From Bacillus sp. FJAT-44742 (GTDB lineage: Bacteria > Bacillota > Bacilli > Bacillales > Marinococcaceae): a stretch of DNA of 64,000 bases. Shown piece by piece: positions 16,461 to 26,449 of this stretch; position 1 is the first letter of the stretch, and each line of letters starts with the position of its first letter. The position numbers and the translations under genes were made by a program. The DNA lies in contig NZ_KZ454936.1 in NCBI RefSeq assembly GCF_002797315.1, forward strand, positions 929,133-993,132. The letters run 5' to 3'. The notes under the pieces are model-generated. The model did no database searches, was not told the origin of the DNA, and saw only the letters and a program-made list of their open reading frames with translations.

Positions 16461-17480
16461 ATGAGGACAAACATGCTCTCTTGTTTAAAAAAAGGGATCA
16501 TTGCATCTCTTTGCACTGCCATCCTGTGCGGATTATTTCCGCCTCAAGCTGCAGAAGCGTTTACAGACCAGGTGATACAACGTGGAGCCACTGGAGACGA
16601 TGTAGTGGAACTTCAATCACGCCTGCAGTACATTGGTTTTTACGATGAAACCATCGATGGTGTATTTGGGTGGGGGACTTACTGGTCTGTGAAAAAGTAT
16701 CAAGAAGAATTTGGAATGGAAGTGGATGGTTTAGTAGGTGAAGAAATGAAAGCCATGCTTGAACGCTCTACGAATTATGATGAAGAATTTGTTCAAAGAG
16801 CTCTTAGGGAAGGAAGACAATTTACACACTATGGTCAGACGCCAAAACATAAGCAAAAAGGACCAAAAGGAGCGCAAGACCAGCCGGAGGTAGCAAGAAG
16901 GGATCCAGGAGCAGCCCCGGAAACTCCAGCAGAGGAGCCAGCACCAGCTCCGGAAGCTCCAGCAGAGGAACCAGCACCAGCTCCACAGGAAGAGGCTCCA
17001 GCAGAAGAACCTGTACCAGAAGCAGCACCGGAAGAACCGGCAGTGCCTGCGCCTGAAGAAGAAGAGCCCGAGGAACAGACAAATGAAGCAAACATTCAAA
17101 AGGCCATGAATGTACCGGATGGCTATTCTGAAAATGATATTCAGATTATGTCAAACGCTGTATACGGGGAAGCAAGAGGAGAGCCGTATGTTGGCCAGGT
17201 TGCCGTGGCTGCAGTAATAATTAATAGAATCCACAGCCCGACGTTTCCAAACACAGCCTCTGGAGTGATTTTTGAACCGCGAGCTTTTACAGCGGTAGCT
17301 GACGGTCAGATCTGGCTTGAGCCTGATGATACAGCGAGACGTGCTGTACTGGATGCAATTAACGGCCAGGATCCATCAAGCGGAGCAGAATATTACTTTA
17401 ATCCAGATACAGCAACTTCAGGATGGATCTGGACGAGACCGCAAATTAAAAAAATAGGAAAACATATTTTCTGTCATTAA
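16461..17480 (+). CDS. sleB: Spore cortex-lytic enzyme SleB
   Basis: A germination-specific lytic transglycosylase that cuts cortex peptidoglycan containing muramic-delta-lactam. The 339 residues comprise a signal peptide (1-33, ending AEA), a peptidoglycan-binding domain (36-100), a spacer with a Pro/Ala/Glu-rich low-complexity linker (about 148-208, repeated EEPAPAPEAPA units), and the hydrolase domain (about 222-339) with the catalytic Glu in YGEARGE (E237). B. subtilis SleB is about 305 residues, so the linker is expanded here. ATG at 16461 follows AAGGAGGATC. ypeB follows after 15 bases and is needed for SleB stability. Confidence 0.94.
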   Translation: MRTNMLSCLKKGIIASLCTAILCGLFPPQAAEAFTDQVIQRGATGDDVVELQSRLQYIGFYDETIDGVFGWGTYWSVKKYQEEFGMEVDGLVGEEMKAMLERSTNYDEEFVQRALREGRQFTHYGQTPKHKQKGPKGAQDQPEVARRDPGAAPETPAEEPAPAPEAPAEEPAPAPQEEAPAEEPVPEAAPEEPAVPAPEEEEPEEQTNEANIQKAMNVPDGYSENDIQIMSNAVYGEARGEPYVGQVAVAAVIINRIHSPTFPNTASGVIFEPRAFTAVADGQIWLEPDDTARRAVLDAINGQDPSSGAEYYFNPDTATSGWIWTRPQIKKIGKHIFCH

Positions 17481-17495
17481 TGGAGGTGAAGAAAC

Positions 17496-18851
17496 GTGAT
17501 ACGAAATATTATTATAGGGGCTCTCGCAATTGGCGTCATCGGATTAGGGTTTTGGGGATTTAATGAAAACCAGGAAAAAAGCCAGGTCCTAATGCAGACA
17601 GAAAACAACTATCAGCGTGCCTTTCATGATTTAGCCTATCACATAGATCAGCTGGAAGACGAAATTGGTTCTACGCTGGCGATGAATTCCAGAAAACATT
17701 TGTCGGGATCATTAGCAGAAGTCTGGAGAGTTACATCACTGGCTCAAAGCGAAATGGGTCAGCTTCCTCTTGGGATGATTCCAGTAAGCAAAACAGAGGA
17801 ATTCCTTTATAATATAGGCGATTTCAGCTATGAAACCTCAATTAGAAATTTGGACGATGATCCTTTATCAGATGAAGAATATGAAGAATTGCAGAACTAC
17901 TATGAACAAGCAAAAGAGATCAAACATGACTTAAGACAGATACAAGCTTCGGCTTTACGAGAAGGCTGGCATTGGACAGACGCAGAAAGTGAACTTCTCG
18001 CACAACAGGAGCCCATGAATAATTCTATCGTAAACGGCTTTACGATGATTGATGAGAAAGTAGAAGGTTTCTCGGAAACAAATTGGGGGCCTGAAAATGG
18101 GTTTGGAGGAGACTTTGAAAAGAGATTATCAGAAAGAATTGATGACAAGGAAGAAATAGATGAAGAAAAAGCAGTTGCGAGGGCGAAAGAATTTCTTGAT
18201 GTACCAAACGAGGACAACATTGTCATCCAGGAATTAGGAGAAGGGTCTTTTTATGAAGGGTATGAGCTGGTCATTGAGGACCCTGAGCGTGAATCATCTG
18301 TGTACATGGAAATGACAAAAAAAGGCGGCCTCCCTTTATTCTTACTTGAATCAAGGACTGTAGGAGAGCCTCAAATCAGCTTAAACGCAGCCTCAGAAAG
18401 AGCAGAACATTTCCTTCAAAGGAATCATTTTGACAACATGCAGCTCATTGACAGCAGTCAGTATGAATCAGTTGGGGTGTTTCAATTTGCGCCAGTTCAA
18501 GACAACGTCCGTTTATATCCTGATATCGTAACAGTTGATGTCGCATTAGACACTGGGGATGTGATTGGATATGAGGGAGTTGACTACTTTGCTAATCATA
18601 AGGAAAGGCAAGACCTCACCCCTGAATTGGAAGAAGATGAAGCTGAAGAAGCATTAAATCCTAACCTTGAAGTAAGAGAAGCACATGTGGCCGTTATTGA
18701 AAACGAAGAGGAAAAAGAAGTTCTTTGTTATGAGTTCTATGGCACCCTCGGACAAGACACGTTCCGAATCTTTATTAACGCCAAGAGCGGTGAAGAAGAG
18801 CAGATAGATAAAATGGCAGAAGCCGAGCCGGTTTATAACACAGATTACTAA
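17496..18851 (+). CDS. ypeB: Germination protein YpeB, SleB partner
   Basis: A 451-residue protein with an N-terminal membrane anchor (about 4-22) and a long acidic exported part that ends in PepSY-type repeats (about 220-450). YpeB and SleB depend on each other for presence in the dormant spore. GTG at 17496 follows GGAGGTGA. It is co-transcribed with sleB. The downstream side carries a good terminator. Confidence 0.92.
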   Translation: MIRNIIIGALAIGVIGLGFWGFNENQEKSQVLMQTENNYQRAFHDLAYHIDQLEDEIGSTLAMNSRKHLSGSLAEVWRVTSLAQSEMGQLPLGMIPVSKTEEFLYNIGDFSYETSIRNLDDDPLSDEEYEELQNYYEQAKEIKHDLRQIQASALREGWHWTDAESELLAQQEPMNNSIVNGFTMIDEKVEGFSETNWGPENGFGGDFEKRLSERIDDKEEIDEEKAVARAKEFLDVPNEDNIVIQELGEGSFYEGYELVIEDPERESSVYMEMTKKGGLPLFLLESRTVGEPQISLNAASERAEHFLQRNHFDNMQLIDSSQYESVGVFQFAPVQDNVRLYPDIVTVDVALDTGDVIGYEGVDYFANHKERQDLTPELEEDEAEEALNPNLEVREAHVAVIENEEEKEVLCYEFYGTLGQDTFRIFINAKSGEEEQIDKMAEAEPVYNTDY

Positions 18852-18870
18852 AAGATAAGCAAGCCACTGA

Positions 18871-18930
18871 GGCTGGGACAAAACCCAGCTAATAAGAAGG
18901 GTTTTCACCATTGGTGAGACCCTTTTCTTG
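18871..18930 (+). terminator. Terminator region of sleB-ypeB
   Basis: Two hairpins in a row. The first, GCTGGG / CCCAGC (about 18872-18889), resembles the sirtuin terminator stem. The second, AAGGGT-t-TTCACC / GGTGA-g-ACCCTT (18897-18925), is followed by TTCTTG. The second is the likely terminator. Confidence 0.65.
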
Positions 18931-18949
18931 TCTCCAATATTATAGTAGC

Positions 18950-19245
18950 TGCTAGTTCAAAAATACACGCGCATGTTGTACTTGTGCCTTCAGGTAAAAG
19001 CTCCCGGTTGTAGCGATGAATATGACTAATTCATATGATGGTGATACTCACTTTGATTTCCTTTTCTTTCAGCTTCTTCTTTTAGGGACTTCTTTCTGTG
19101 TGATCGTGATCCTCTTTAATCGCTTCATCAAGCTCCTGGACGATTGCACTGTTTCTTTTATGAATTTACGTTTATTTGCTTGAGAAACTCTTATCACCAG
19201 CCATTTTTAAATGATTAACCGGGTTATTCAGATGAATATAACCTA
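18950..19245 (-). pseudogene. Decayed IS1182-type transposase fragment (central part)
   Basis: On the minus strand, translation with stops and one frameshift reads NSAIVQELDEAIKEDHDH, then KKKLKEKEIKVSITI. This resembles, from memory, the central region of IS1182-family transposases (ELDxxIxEDR..HGKKPLKEK..KEIKVSTTD). Further conceptual translation upstream and downstream (LNNPVNHLKMAGDKSF; RYNRELLPEG) is also protein-like but interrupted. No intact frame remains. Confidence 0.45.
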
Positions 19246-19279
19246 AAAAGATAACTGCTACAAAAACAGTCTACACTCT

Positions 19280-19392
19280 TCATTCGCTACAGACGGCCGC
19301 TTTCCGCGGGCAACGCTTCAGCTTCCTCGGGAACATCGCCCTGCGTGATCTTCAGCTGTTGCTTTTCCCGCAGGAGTCGCCGCCTTTCGCTT
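19280..19392. repeat. GC-rich repeat common in Bacillaceae
   Basis: Begins CGCTTTCCGCGGGC (from about 19297) and ends TTTCCCGCAGGAGTCGCCGC (19364-19383), with CTTCAGCTTCCTCGGG between. Both ends contain related CCGCGGG / CCCGCAG blocks, giving imperfect symmetry. Similar sequences are widespread between genes in Bacillus relatives, as I recall. It separates two transposase fragments that point in opposite directions. Confidence 0.55.
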
Positions 19393-19454
19393 CTCTAAAT
19401 CGTAGTGAAATCATATAGAAGTTTCATTTACATTTTTTTATCTGGGATGAACGG

Positions 19455-19619
19455 CATGTTTCGTCCAATTTACGCTAGTTTCAACCGTCATAATCTGTTT
19501 GAGGGACAAATGTGTTTCAAGACATCTTTGACAAAGTGGTTCTTATTGCCGCAGAAAATGAAATGGTAAGGGGAAGAGTACTCTTTACATACTTCACTCC
19601 CAATGCCAAACAGCTGTGA
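19455..19619 (+). pseudogene. Decayed IS1182-type transposase fragment (N-terminal part)
   Basis: On the plus strand SFNRHNLFEG is followed, after a frameshift near 19505, by NVFQDIFDKVVLIAAENEM and RGRVLFTYF before a stop at 19617. This resembles the IS1182 segment (RxRF..T.VFQ.IFD.IV.. / .G.VLFTDSTHLKANANK) that lies before the minus-strand fragment's segment. The two pieces are therefore parts of one element, now inverted relative to each other. Confidence 0.5.
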
Positions 19620-19650
19620 AGAAGCCTGTATTCAGGCTTCTTCTTTTTTA
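19618..19650 (+). terminator. Perfect terminator hairpin before ypfA
   Basis: An 11-bp perfect stem GAAGAAGCCTG / CAGGCTTCTTC with a 4-base loop and six T. It lies immediately after the transposase remnant and 90 bases before ypfA, isolating ypfA from upstream transcription. Confidence 0.85.
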
Positions 19651-19739
19651 TGAATCATGCCATAATAAAAGACAAAGAAGAAATGGTTGGGAAACAATTC
19701 AGAATATATTCATTCAAAATGGAAAGAGGATACTGGGCA

Positions 19740-20414
19740 TGATAGAAATAGGAGACAGAATATTTCTGGAGCGTAAAGAAATAAGCAGCGGTGAATTAAG
19801 CCGTTTTCGGTGCCGGTTAGTGGGGAAGAGGGAAGGGGTATTGATTATTGATTTCCCGATAAATGAGCAGACTCAAAAAAGTGCCTTTTTTATTGAAGGT
19901 ACTGTATTTCACGCATGGATCATTGGCGCTGATTCCGCCGTGTACTCTTTCGTGACAGAAATACAGGCAAGAAATAAGGATAAGATTCCAGTACTATTGT
20001 TAAAGGATCCTGGAGAAAAAGGGATGAAACGAATTCAAAGACGGAACTATGTGAGAGTCGATGCCTGTGCAAACCTGGCTCTTCATTCTGTGAATGAGGA
20101 AGCTTCTCCCATCATAATTTTCACTACTAATATTAGCGGCGGGGGAGCTGCTGCTGTGCTTCCATGGAACACAAAAGTAGACATAGGAAGCATATGGCAG
20201 GTGTACGTAGTTCTTTTACAGGAACACAGAGGAAACAGAATTGATCCGTGCAAAAGCAAAAGTCGTAAATGTCTATAAAAAAAGAGCCGAAGTGAAAGAA
20301 CAGGCTGCCCTGCAGTTTATTGAAATTGGCGGTAAAGACCGAGAGAAGATTGTGCGTTTTTGTTTTGAACAGCAAATCGCTCAGCGCGGGAAGGTGGGAA
20401 AAGCGTTACGTTAG
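19740..20414 (+). pseudogene. ypfA: ypfA, PilZ-domain c-di-GMP receptor, interrupted by one extra base
   Basis: The N-terminal frame starts with ATG at 19740 (MIEIGDRIF) and matches YpfA/DgrA, a cyclic-di-GMP-binding flagellar brake. It includes the YcgR-like N-terminal domain and the PilZ motifs QRRNYVRV (RxxxR) and TNISGGG (NxSxxG). The frame then runs into a stop at 20276. The true C-terminus, TELIRAKAKVV through IVRFCFEQQ, continues in the +1 frame to TAG at 20412. Removing one T from the TTTT run at 20214-20217 restores a continuous frame of about 224 codons. Either the gene is truncated in this strain or the read has an error. Confidence 0.85.
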
Positions 20415-20431
20415 ATTTGTATAGGCCTTTG

Positions 20432-20440
20432 TGTTATGAT
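20432..20440 (+). promoter_or_regulatory. Extended -10 promoter upstream of cmk
   Basis: TGTTATGAT fits TGn-TATNAT. It lies 89 bases before cmk, just after ypfA. No convincing -35 box. Confidence 0.35.
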
Positions 20441-20528
20441 AACGTGTAAATATAAATGTACACAAAGGGTCATAACAGTGATAATGACTAATTTACATTT
20501 TCTACATAGCAACTATACGGGGTGAATC

Positions 20529-21206
20529 ATGAAACTGATCAACATTGCCATTGATGGCCCGGCAGGAGCAGGAAAAAGCACGGTAGCCAAAAAGGTTGCC
20601 TCAGCTCTTTCCTATCTCTATATTGACACAGGCGCCATGTATAGAGCGATAACATGGAAAGCCTTACAGGAAAAGGCGGATTTGAACAACGGTGAGCAGC
20701 TGGGTCAGCTGCTTGAAAACACAAAAATTCGGCTTGTTCCTGATGAGAAGGGGACAGAAGTTTTTGTGGATGACGAGGAGGTTTCTGCTGCTATTCGTCA
20801 AAATGAGGTGACCCGCAATGTATCCATTGTTGCAGCTCACGAGAAGGTGAGAGAGCAAATGGTGGAGGCCCAGAGGGAGCTGGCTTCCAGAAAGGGGGCC
20901 GTCCTTGACGGGAGAGATATTGGCACCGCCGTGCTTCCGGACGCAGAGGTTAAAGTTTTTTTAACTGCTTCTGTCGAGGAAAGAGCCAAGCGCAGATACG
21001 AGGAAGAAATTCACAAAGGAATGGATTCCAAGCTAGATGCAGTGATTGAAGAAATCAGAAGACGGGACCAGCTGGATTCTACGCGTCTGATCTCTCCCCT
21101 TATCAAAGCAGAGGATGCAGAAGAAATTGACACGACGCAATTGTCTATTGAGAAAGTAGTTCAGCAGATTTGCCGGCTCGTCGAAGAAAGGGTTCGTGCT
21201 ACATGA
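20529..21206 (+). CDS. cmk: Cytidylate kinase
   Basis: It phosphorylates CMP and dCMP with ATP in nucleotide metabolism. The 225 residues start with [19 protein letters not shown], containing the Walker A loop (about 9-18), followed by [13 protein letters not shown] and [17 protein letters not shown], typical of Cmk. ATG at 20529 follows GGGGTGA. The last bases overlap the next start (ATGA), implying translational coupling to plsC. Confidence 0.95.
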   Translation: MKLINIAIDGPAGAGKSTVAKKVASALSYLYIDTGAMYRAITWKALQEKADLNNGEQLGQLLENTKIRLVPDEKGTEVFVDDEEVSAAIRQNEVTRNVSIVAAHEKVREQMVEAQRELASRKGAVLDGRDIGTAVLPDAEVKVFLTASVEERAKRRYEEEIHKGMDSKLDAVIEEIRRRDQLDSTRLISPLIKAEDAEEIDTTQLSIEKVVQQICRLVEERVRAT

Positions 21207-21799
21207 TTCTTTATCGAATTGGAAAATCACTTTTTACAATATTCTTTTCCGTGGTTTACAGACCTAAAGTAATCGGGAAAAGTAATATACCAAAAGAGGG
21301 TCCTGTGGTTATTTGTTCAAACCACATCAGCAACTTCGACCCTCCTTTAATAGGAACATCTATTAAGCGCCAGATTAATTTTATGGCCAAGAGTGAGCTT
21401 TTTGATGTGAAAGTCCTTGGCCCCGCCCTTGATAAAATCGGCGTATTTCCTGTAAAACGGGGGGCGGGGGATAGGCAGGCTCTTAAATTGGGCATTAAAT
21501 ATTTAAAAGAAAACCGTGTCCTTTGCTTGTTTCCAGAAGGAACTAGAAGCAAGACTGGTGAATTAGGTAAAGGGCTGGCTGGTGCAGGCTTTTTTGCTCT
21601 CCGCAGTGATGCTGCAGTTATCCCGGCTGTAATCATTGGACCTTATAAGCCGTTTCGCCGTGTGAAAGTTGTTTTCGGAGAGCCACTTGACATCCAAGAT
21701 TTACGAGAGAACAAAGGAAGTGCTGAACAGGCCACTGAAAGGATAATGGCCAGGATTCAGAGTCTATTGGATGAACACAATGAAGGAACATCCAAATAA
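21203..21799 (+). CDS. plsC: 1-acyl-sn-glycerol-3-phosphate acyltransferase (PlsC)
   Basis: A 198-residue membrane-associated acyltransferase that converts lysophosphatidic acid to phosphatidic acid. Motif I is NHISNFD (Hx4D) and motif III is FPEGTRS. A hydrophobic N-terminus (about 8-22) fits membrane contact. ATG at 21203 overlaps the cmk stop by four bases. The window also carries plsY and gpsA, so three steps of glycerolipid synthesis are encoded close together. Confidence 0.9.
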   Translation: MILYRIGKSLFTIFFSVVYRPKVIGKSNIPKEGPVVICSNHISNFDPPLIGTSIKRQINFMAKSELFDVKVLGPALDKIGVFPVKRGAGDRQALKLGIKYLKENRVLCLFPEGTRSKTGELGKGLAGAGFFALRSDAAVIPAVIIGPYKPFRRVKVVFGEPLDIQDLRENKGSAEQATERIMARIQSLLDEHNEGTSK

Positions 21800-21894
21800 A
21801 TAAGGATAAGTAAATTCTTTTACTGCTAGTAAAAGAGTTTATATATTTTAATTTAGTTCTATTCCCTAAAGGGCAGTGAAGGAGGCTTTTGTCA

Positions 21895-23049
21895 ATGGTT
21901 GAAGAAATGAACAATGAAGGAAACGGTATGGCCGAATTTTCAGTAGGCAGTACTGTAACAGGAAAAGTAACGAAAGTAGAGGAAAAGCAGGCTTTCGTAG
22001 ATGTAGGTTATAAAGTAGATGGAATTGTGCCAATCAGCGAACTTTCCAGCCTGCATGTAGAAAAAGTAAGTGACATCCTTAATGAAGGTGACGAAGTAGA
22101 GTTGAAAGTTACCAAAATGGAGGATGATGAGCTTGTCTTATCACGCCGCGGGGCGCAAGCCGACAAGGCGTGGGACGAATTGCAGGGGAAATTTGAGTCA
22201 GGTGAGATTATTGAAGCTGATGTTGCTGAAGTAGTAAAGGGCGGATTAGTAGTGGATTTAGGAGTCCGCGGCTTCATTCCAGCTTCTTTGGTTGAACGTC
22301 ATTTTGTTGAAGACTTCTCTGATTACAAAGGGAAAACACTACGTCTCAAGGTAGTGGAAATCGATCCGAGTGAAAACAAGCTTATCCTATCACAGCGTGC
22401 TGTGTTAGATGATGAAGCAGCCAGTAAAAAACAGCAGGTGCTAGAAGACCTGAAAATTGGCGACACTGTAGAAGGAACGGTTCAACGATTGACAGACTTT
22501 GGTGCTTTTGTGGACATTGGCGGAGTTGACGGTCTTGTTCACATTTCACAAATGGCCCATCACCGTGTGGAATCCCCGGGAGAGATTGTGAAAGAAGGCG
22601 ACAAAATTAATGTAAAAGTCCTTGCCGTTGATGCGGAAAGCGAACGAGTTTCTCTTTCCATCAAAGAAACTCTTCCTGGGCCTTGGACAACGATTGAAGG
22701 TCAAATTGAGCCTGGAGATGTAATTGAAGGACAGGTTAAACGCCTGGTTTCCTTCGGCGCATTTGTAGAAGTAGCACCTGGCGTGGAAGGTCTTGTCCAC
22801 ATTTCCCAGATTGCCAACCGTCATATTGGAACACCTGGCGAAGTCCTTGAAGAAGGCCAGTCAGTAAAAGCAAAAGTCCTTGATATTAACCCGTCAGAAC
22901 AGCGGATTTCTTTAAGCATACGAGAGCTTGAAGAGAAAGCAACTCCAGAGAAAAAGGTTCAGCAGGAATATGAAGCTCCTGAAGAAGATCATTCCGGTTT
23001 TTCTCTTGGAGATATGATTGGGGATCAGTTAAAAAAATATAAAAAATAA
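21895..23049 (+). CDS. ypfD: S1-domain RNA-binding protein (YpfD, RpsA homologue)
   Basis: 384 residues containing four S1 RNA-binding repeats (about 15-85, 100-170, 185-255, 270-340), each with the glycine-rich GxVxxxxxFGAFVDIG type core; repeats 3 and 4 are the most canonical. The C-terminus is acidic then basic. It is related to ribosomal protein S1 but shorter than proteobacterial S1, as usual in Bacillus. ATG at 21895 lies nine bases after AAGGAGG; TTG at 21889 is too close. It stands between plsC and fni. Confidence 0.92.
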   Translation: MVEEMNNEGNGMAEFSVGSTVTGKVTKVEEKQAFVDVGYKVDGIVPISELSSLHVEKVSDILNEGDEVELKVTKMEDDELVLSRRGAQADKAWDELQGKFESGEIIEADVAEVVKGGLVVDLGVRGFIPASLVERHFVEDFSDYKGKTLRLKVVEIDPSENKLILSQRAVLDDEAASKKQQVLEDLKIGDTVEGTVQRLTDFGAFVDIGGVDGLVHISQMAHHRVESPGEIVKEGDKINVKVLAVDAESERVSLSIKETLPGPWTTIEGQIEPGDVIEGQVKRLVSFGAFVEVAPGVEGLVHISQIANRHIGTPGEVLEEGQSVKAKVLDINPSEQRISLSIRELEEKATPEKKVQQEYEAPEEDHSGFSLGDMIGDQLKKYKK

Positions 23050-24114
<1,065 letters not shown>

Positions 24115-24168
24115 AGGAGGGGAAAAACCTTTCTCACTAAGAGGCTCTTGCTTTCCTAATTGTTATGA

Positions 24169-24217
24169 GAAGAGGCGCGCTCAAAATCATCATTTTTGAG
24201 AATACCTCTTCTTTTTT
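24169..24217 (+). terminator. Terminator of fni
   Basis: AGAAGAGG ... CCTCTTCT outer stem encloses CTCAAAA / TTTTTGAG inner stem, then a run of T. The outer and inner stems are separated by a short internal loop. Confidence 0.75.
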
Positions 24218-24218
24218 A

Positions 24219-24247
24219 TTGATTATTGTCCTTGTCTCTTATATAAG
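24219..24247 (+). promoter_or_regulatory. Sigma-A promoter for yphA
   Basis: TTGATT, 17-base spacer, TATAAG. It begins right at the end of the fni terminator, 55 bases before yphA. Confidence 0.45.
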
Positions 24248-24301
24248 CGAGGTTAGGATTGTAGCTTTCTGTCTATACTGGGCAATAAAAAGGAGTTTAG
24301 A

Positions 24302-24913
24302 ATGGTTGGACTCTGGTTTTATTTGATAGGCTGGTTTTTGTGGATATGTCTTACTTTTTTTCATAAAGAAACAAATGAACGATTATGGTGGTCTTCTGTT
24401 ACCCTCCTTGGTATTATAGCCTCTTCGTTTCATGTACAATGGGGGAACATAAATATAAATCTAGCATTTATTTTGTTGTTTACAGCAGGCTTTCTTTATG
24501 CCGGCAGGTGTAAAGGCTTTTCACTTTTCAGGGTGGCTGGAAACAGTTTGGCCTTACTTTTTTTATATGCAACCCTTCGATTTATCGAATGGTATGATCC
24601 TGTTTTTTTCCTTTGGCATCTGACATTTGTACCCGCTGGTATTATGGCGTTTTCTATTATATTACTGCTCCAAAGGCAAAAGGAAAGGGTTGCAGCATCC
24701 TTTCTTATATTTTTTCCAGGAGAGGTGGTCGCCTCTATGGTCTTATCATCTTTAACGGAAGGAATGTTTATTGCGCCTCCTATTTTTTTTGATAAATGGG
24801 CAGCGGCTGTTTTTATTATTTATTTATGGGGCTGCTTAGAAGAAGGGCTATACCAGGTGTCTAAAAGGCAGTCTTTTCCTTCAAAGAACTTGTCGAAGAG
24901 AATATCACTCTGA
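24302..24913 (+). CDS. yphA: Membrane protein YphA
   Basis: A 203-residue polytopic membrane protein with about six hydrophobic helices and few loops, ending in a basic tail. Position between fni (ypgA) and der matches B. subtilis yphA, and its length is close to the family's. Function is unknown. ATG at 24302 follows AAAGGAG. The neighbouring yphB/seaA gene of B. subtilis was not found. Confidence 0.75.
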   Translation: MVGLWFYLIGWFLWICLTFFHKETNERLWWSSVTLLGIIASSFHVQWGNININLAFILLFTAGFLYAGRCKGFSLFRVAGNSLALLFLYATLRFIEWYDPVFFLWHLTFVPAGIMAFSIILLLQRQKERVAASFLIFFPGEVVASMVLSSLTEGMFIAPPIFFDKWAAAVFIIYLWGCLEEGLYQVSKRQSFPSKNLSKRISL

Positions 24914-24934
24914 TAGAATAAGAAAGCTGATGTT

Positions 24935-24966
24935 CCCTTCTTCCAGAGAAAAGAAGGGTTTTCTTC
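24935..24966 (+). terminator. Terminator of yphA
   Basis: CCCTTCTT / AAGAAGGG with an 8-base loop, then TTTTCTTCT. Confidence 0.75.
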
Positions 24967-25099
24967 TGTGGAGAATACAGGTATAGTGTATGCAGATGTT
25001 GCGTGGAAGAAAATGAGAAGCTAACACAAAGCACTTCTGAAAGCGGATAAACAGCAACAAGAATATGGAATAAGAAGTGGAAAGAAAGGTTGGGAAAAC

Positions 25100-26413
25100 A
25101 TGGCCAAGCCGGTAGTAGCCATTGTAGGACGCCCTAATGTTGGGAAGTCGACTATTTTTAATCGTGTAGTAGGTGAAAGAATTGCCATCGTAGAAGACGT
25201 TCCAGGAGTAACAAGGGATCGCATCTACAGTAAAGCTGAATGGCTAAATAAGGAATTTAATTTAATTGATACAGGTGGTATTGAGATTGGGGACGAGCCG
25301 TTGTTAACTCAAATGAGAGAGCAGGCTCAAATCGCAATAGATGAAGCTGACGTTATCGTTTTTATGGTAAACGGAAGAGAAGGAGTCACAGGGGCTGATG
25401 AAGAAGTAGCCAATCTCCTTTTCCGTACGAAAAAACCTGTCATTATTGGTGTAAATAAGATTGATAACCCTGACATGATGGATAAAATTTATGAATTTTA
25501 TTCTCTTGGCATCGGAGAGCCTATAGCTATTTCAGGCTCACATGGCCTTGGTCTTGGTGACCTGCTCGATGAGGTGGTCAATCAATTTCCTGAGGAAGAA
25601 GAAGACGAGTATGAGGAAGATACAATCAGAGTGTCTGTCATTGGACGTCCAAATGTAGGTAAATCCTCTCTTGTAAACGCAGTATTGGGAGAAGAGCGTG
25701 TTATTGTCAGCAATATTGCTGGTACGACAAGAGATGCCGTCGATACACCGTTTGAAAAAGACGACCAAAAGTATGTACTCATTGATACAGCAGGGATGAG
25801 AAAACGAGGGAAAGTATATGAAAGCACAGAAAAGTATAGTGTGCTCCGTGCTTTAAGGGCTATCGAACGTTCTGATGTGGTTTTAATAGTGATCGATGGG
25901 GAACAGGGGATCATTGAGCAAGACAAAAAGATTGCAGGCTATGCCCATGAAGCAGGGAGGGCAGTCATTATGGTCGTAAATAAATGGGACGCCGTAGAAA
26001 AAGATGACAAAACAATGGCTTTGTTTACTGAAAATATACGAGAGCAATTCTTATTTCTTTCCTATGCCCCAATCCTCTTTTTGTCAGCAAAAACGAAGCA
26101 GCGCCTTCAGCACTTGCTTCCTTTAGTGAACAATGTAGCGGACAATCATAACCAGCGAATTCCGACTCACGTATTAAATGATGTGATTATGGATGCTGTG
26201 GCAATGAACCCAACACCAACAGATCATGGGAAAAGGCTAAGAATCAATTATGTCACACAAGTAACAGTAGCGCCTCCTACGTTTGTTCTTTTTGTGAATG
26301 ATCCTGAACTTCTTCATTTTTCGTATAAGAGGTTTTTAGAAAACCGGCTTAGAGAGGCATTTCACTTTGAAGGAACCCCGCTGCGAATTATTGCAAGGAA
26401 AAAGAATGAATAA
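25100..26413 (+). CDS. der: Ribosome-assembly GTPase Der (EngA)
   Basis: An essential GTPase for 50S assembly. The 437 residues contain two G domains, each with GRPNVGKS (10-17 and 182-189), DTGG/DTAG G3 and NK.D G4 motifs, followed by a KH-like domain (about 350-437). An acidic linker ([10 protein letters not shown], about 165-174) joins the two G domains. ATG at 25100 follows AAGGTTGG. Followed by plsY and gpsA in one probable transcript. Confidence 0.96.
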   Translation: MAKPVVAIVGRPNVGKSTIFNRVVGERIAIVEDVPGVTRDRIYSKAEWLNKEFNLIDTGGIEIGDEPLLTQMREQAQIAIDEADVIVFMVNGREGVTGADEEVANLLFRTKKPVIIGVNKIDNPDMMDKIYEFYSLGIGEPIAISGSHGLGLGDLLDEVVNQFPEEEEDEYEEDTIRVSVIGRPNVGKSSLVNAVLGEERVIVSNIAGTTRDAVDTPFEKDDQKYVLIDTAGMRKRGKVYESTEKYSVLRALRAIERSDVVLIVIDGEQGIIEQDKKIAGYAHEAGRAVIMVVNKWDAVEKDDKTMALFTENIREQFLFLSYAPILFLSAKTKQRLQHLLPLVNNVADNHNQRIPTHVLNDVIMDAVAMNPTPTDHGKRLRINYVTQVTVAPPTFVLFVNDPELLHFSYKRFLENRLREAFHFEGTPLRIIARKKNE

Positions 26414-26449
26414 CTAGAGATAAAGTGTTCCTAGGGGGAGGAAAATAGT

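Noticed and set aside
16731-17099. Several overlapping minus-strand frames inside sleB
   Set aside because: They result from the Pro/Ala/Glu repeat of the SleB linker read in reverse (Cys/Leu/Phe, Ala/Gly/Ser or Leu/Val-rich low complexity). sleB is clearly the real gene.
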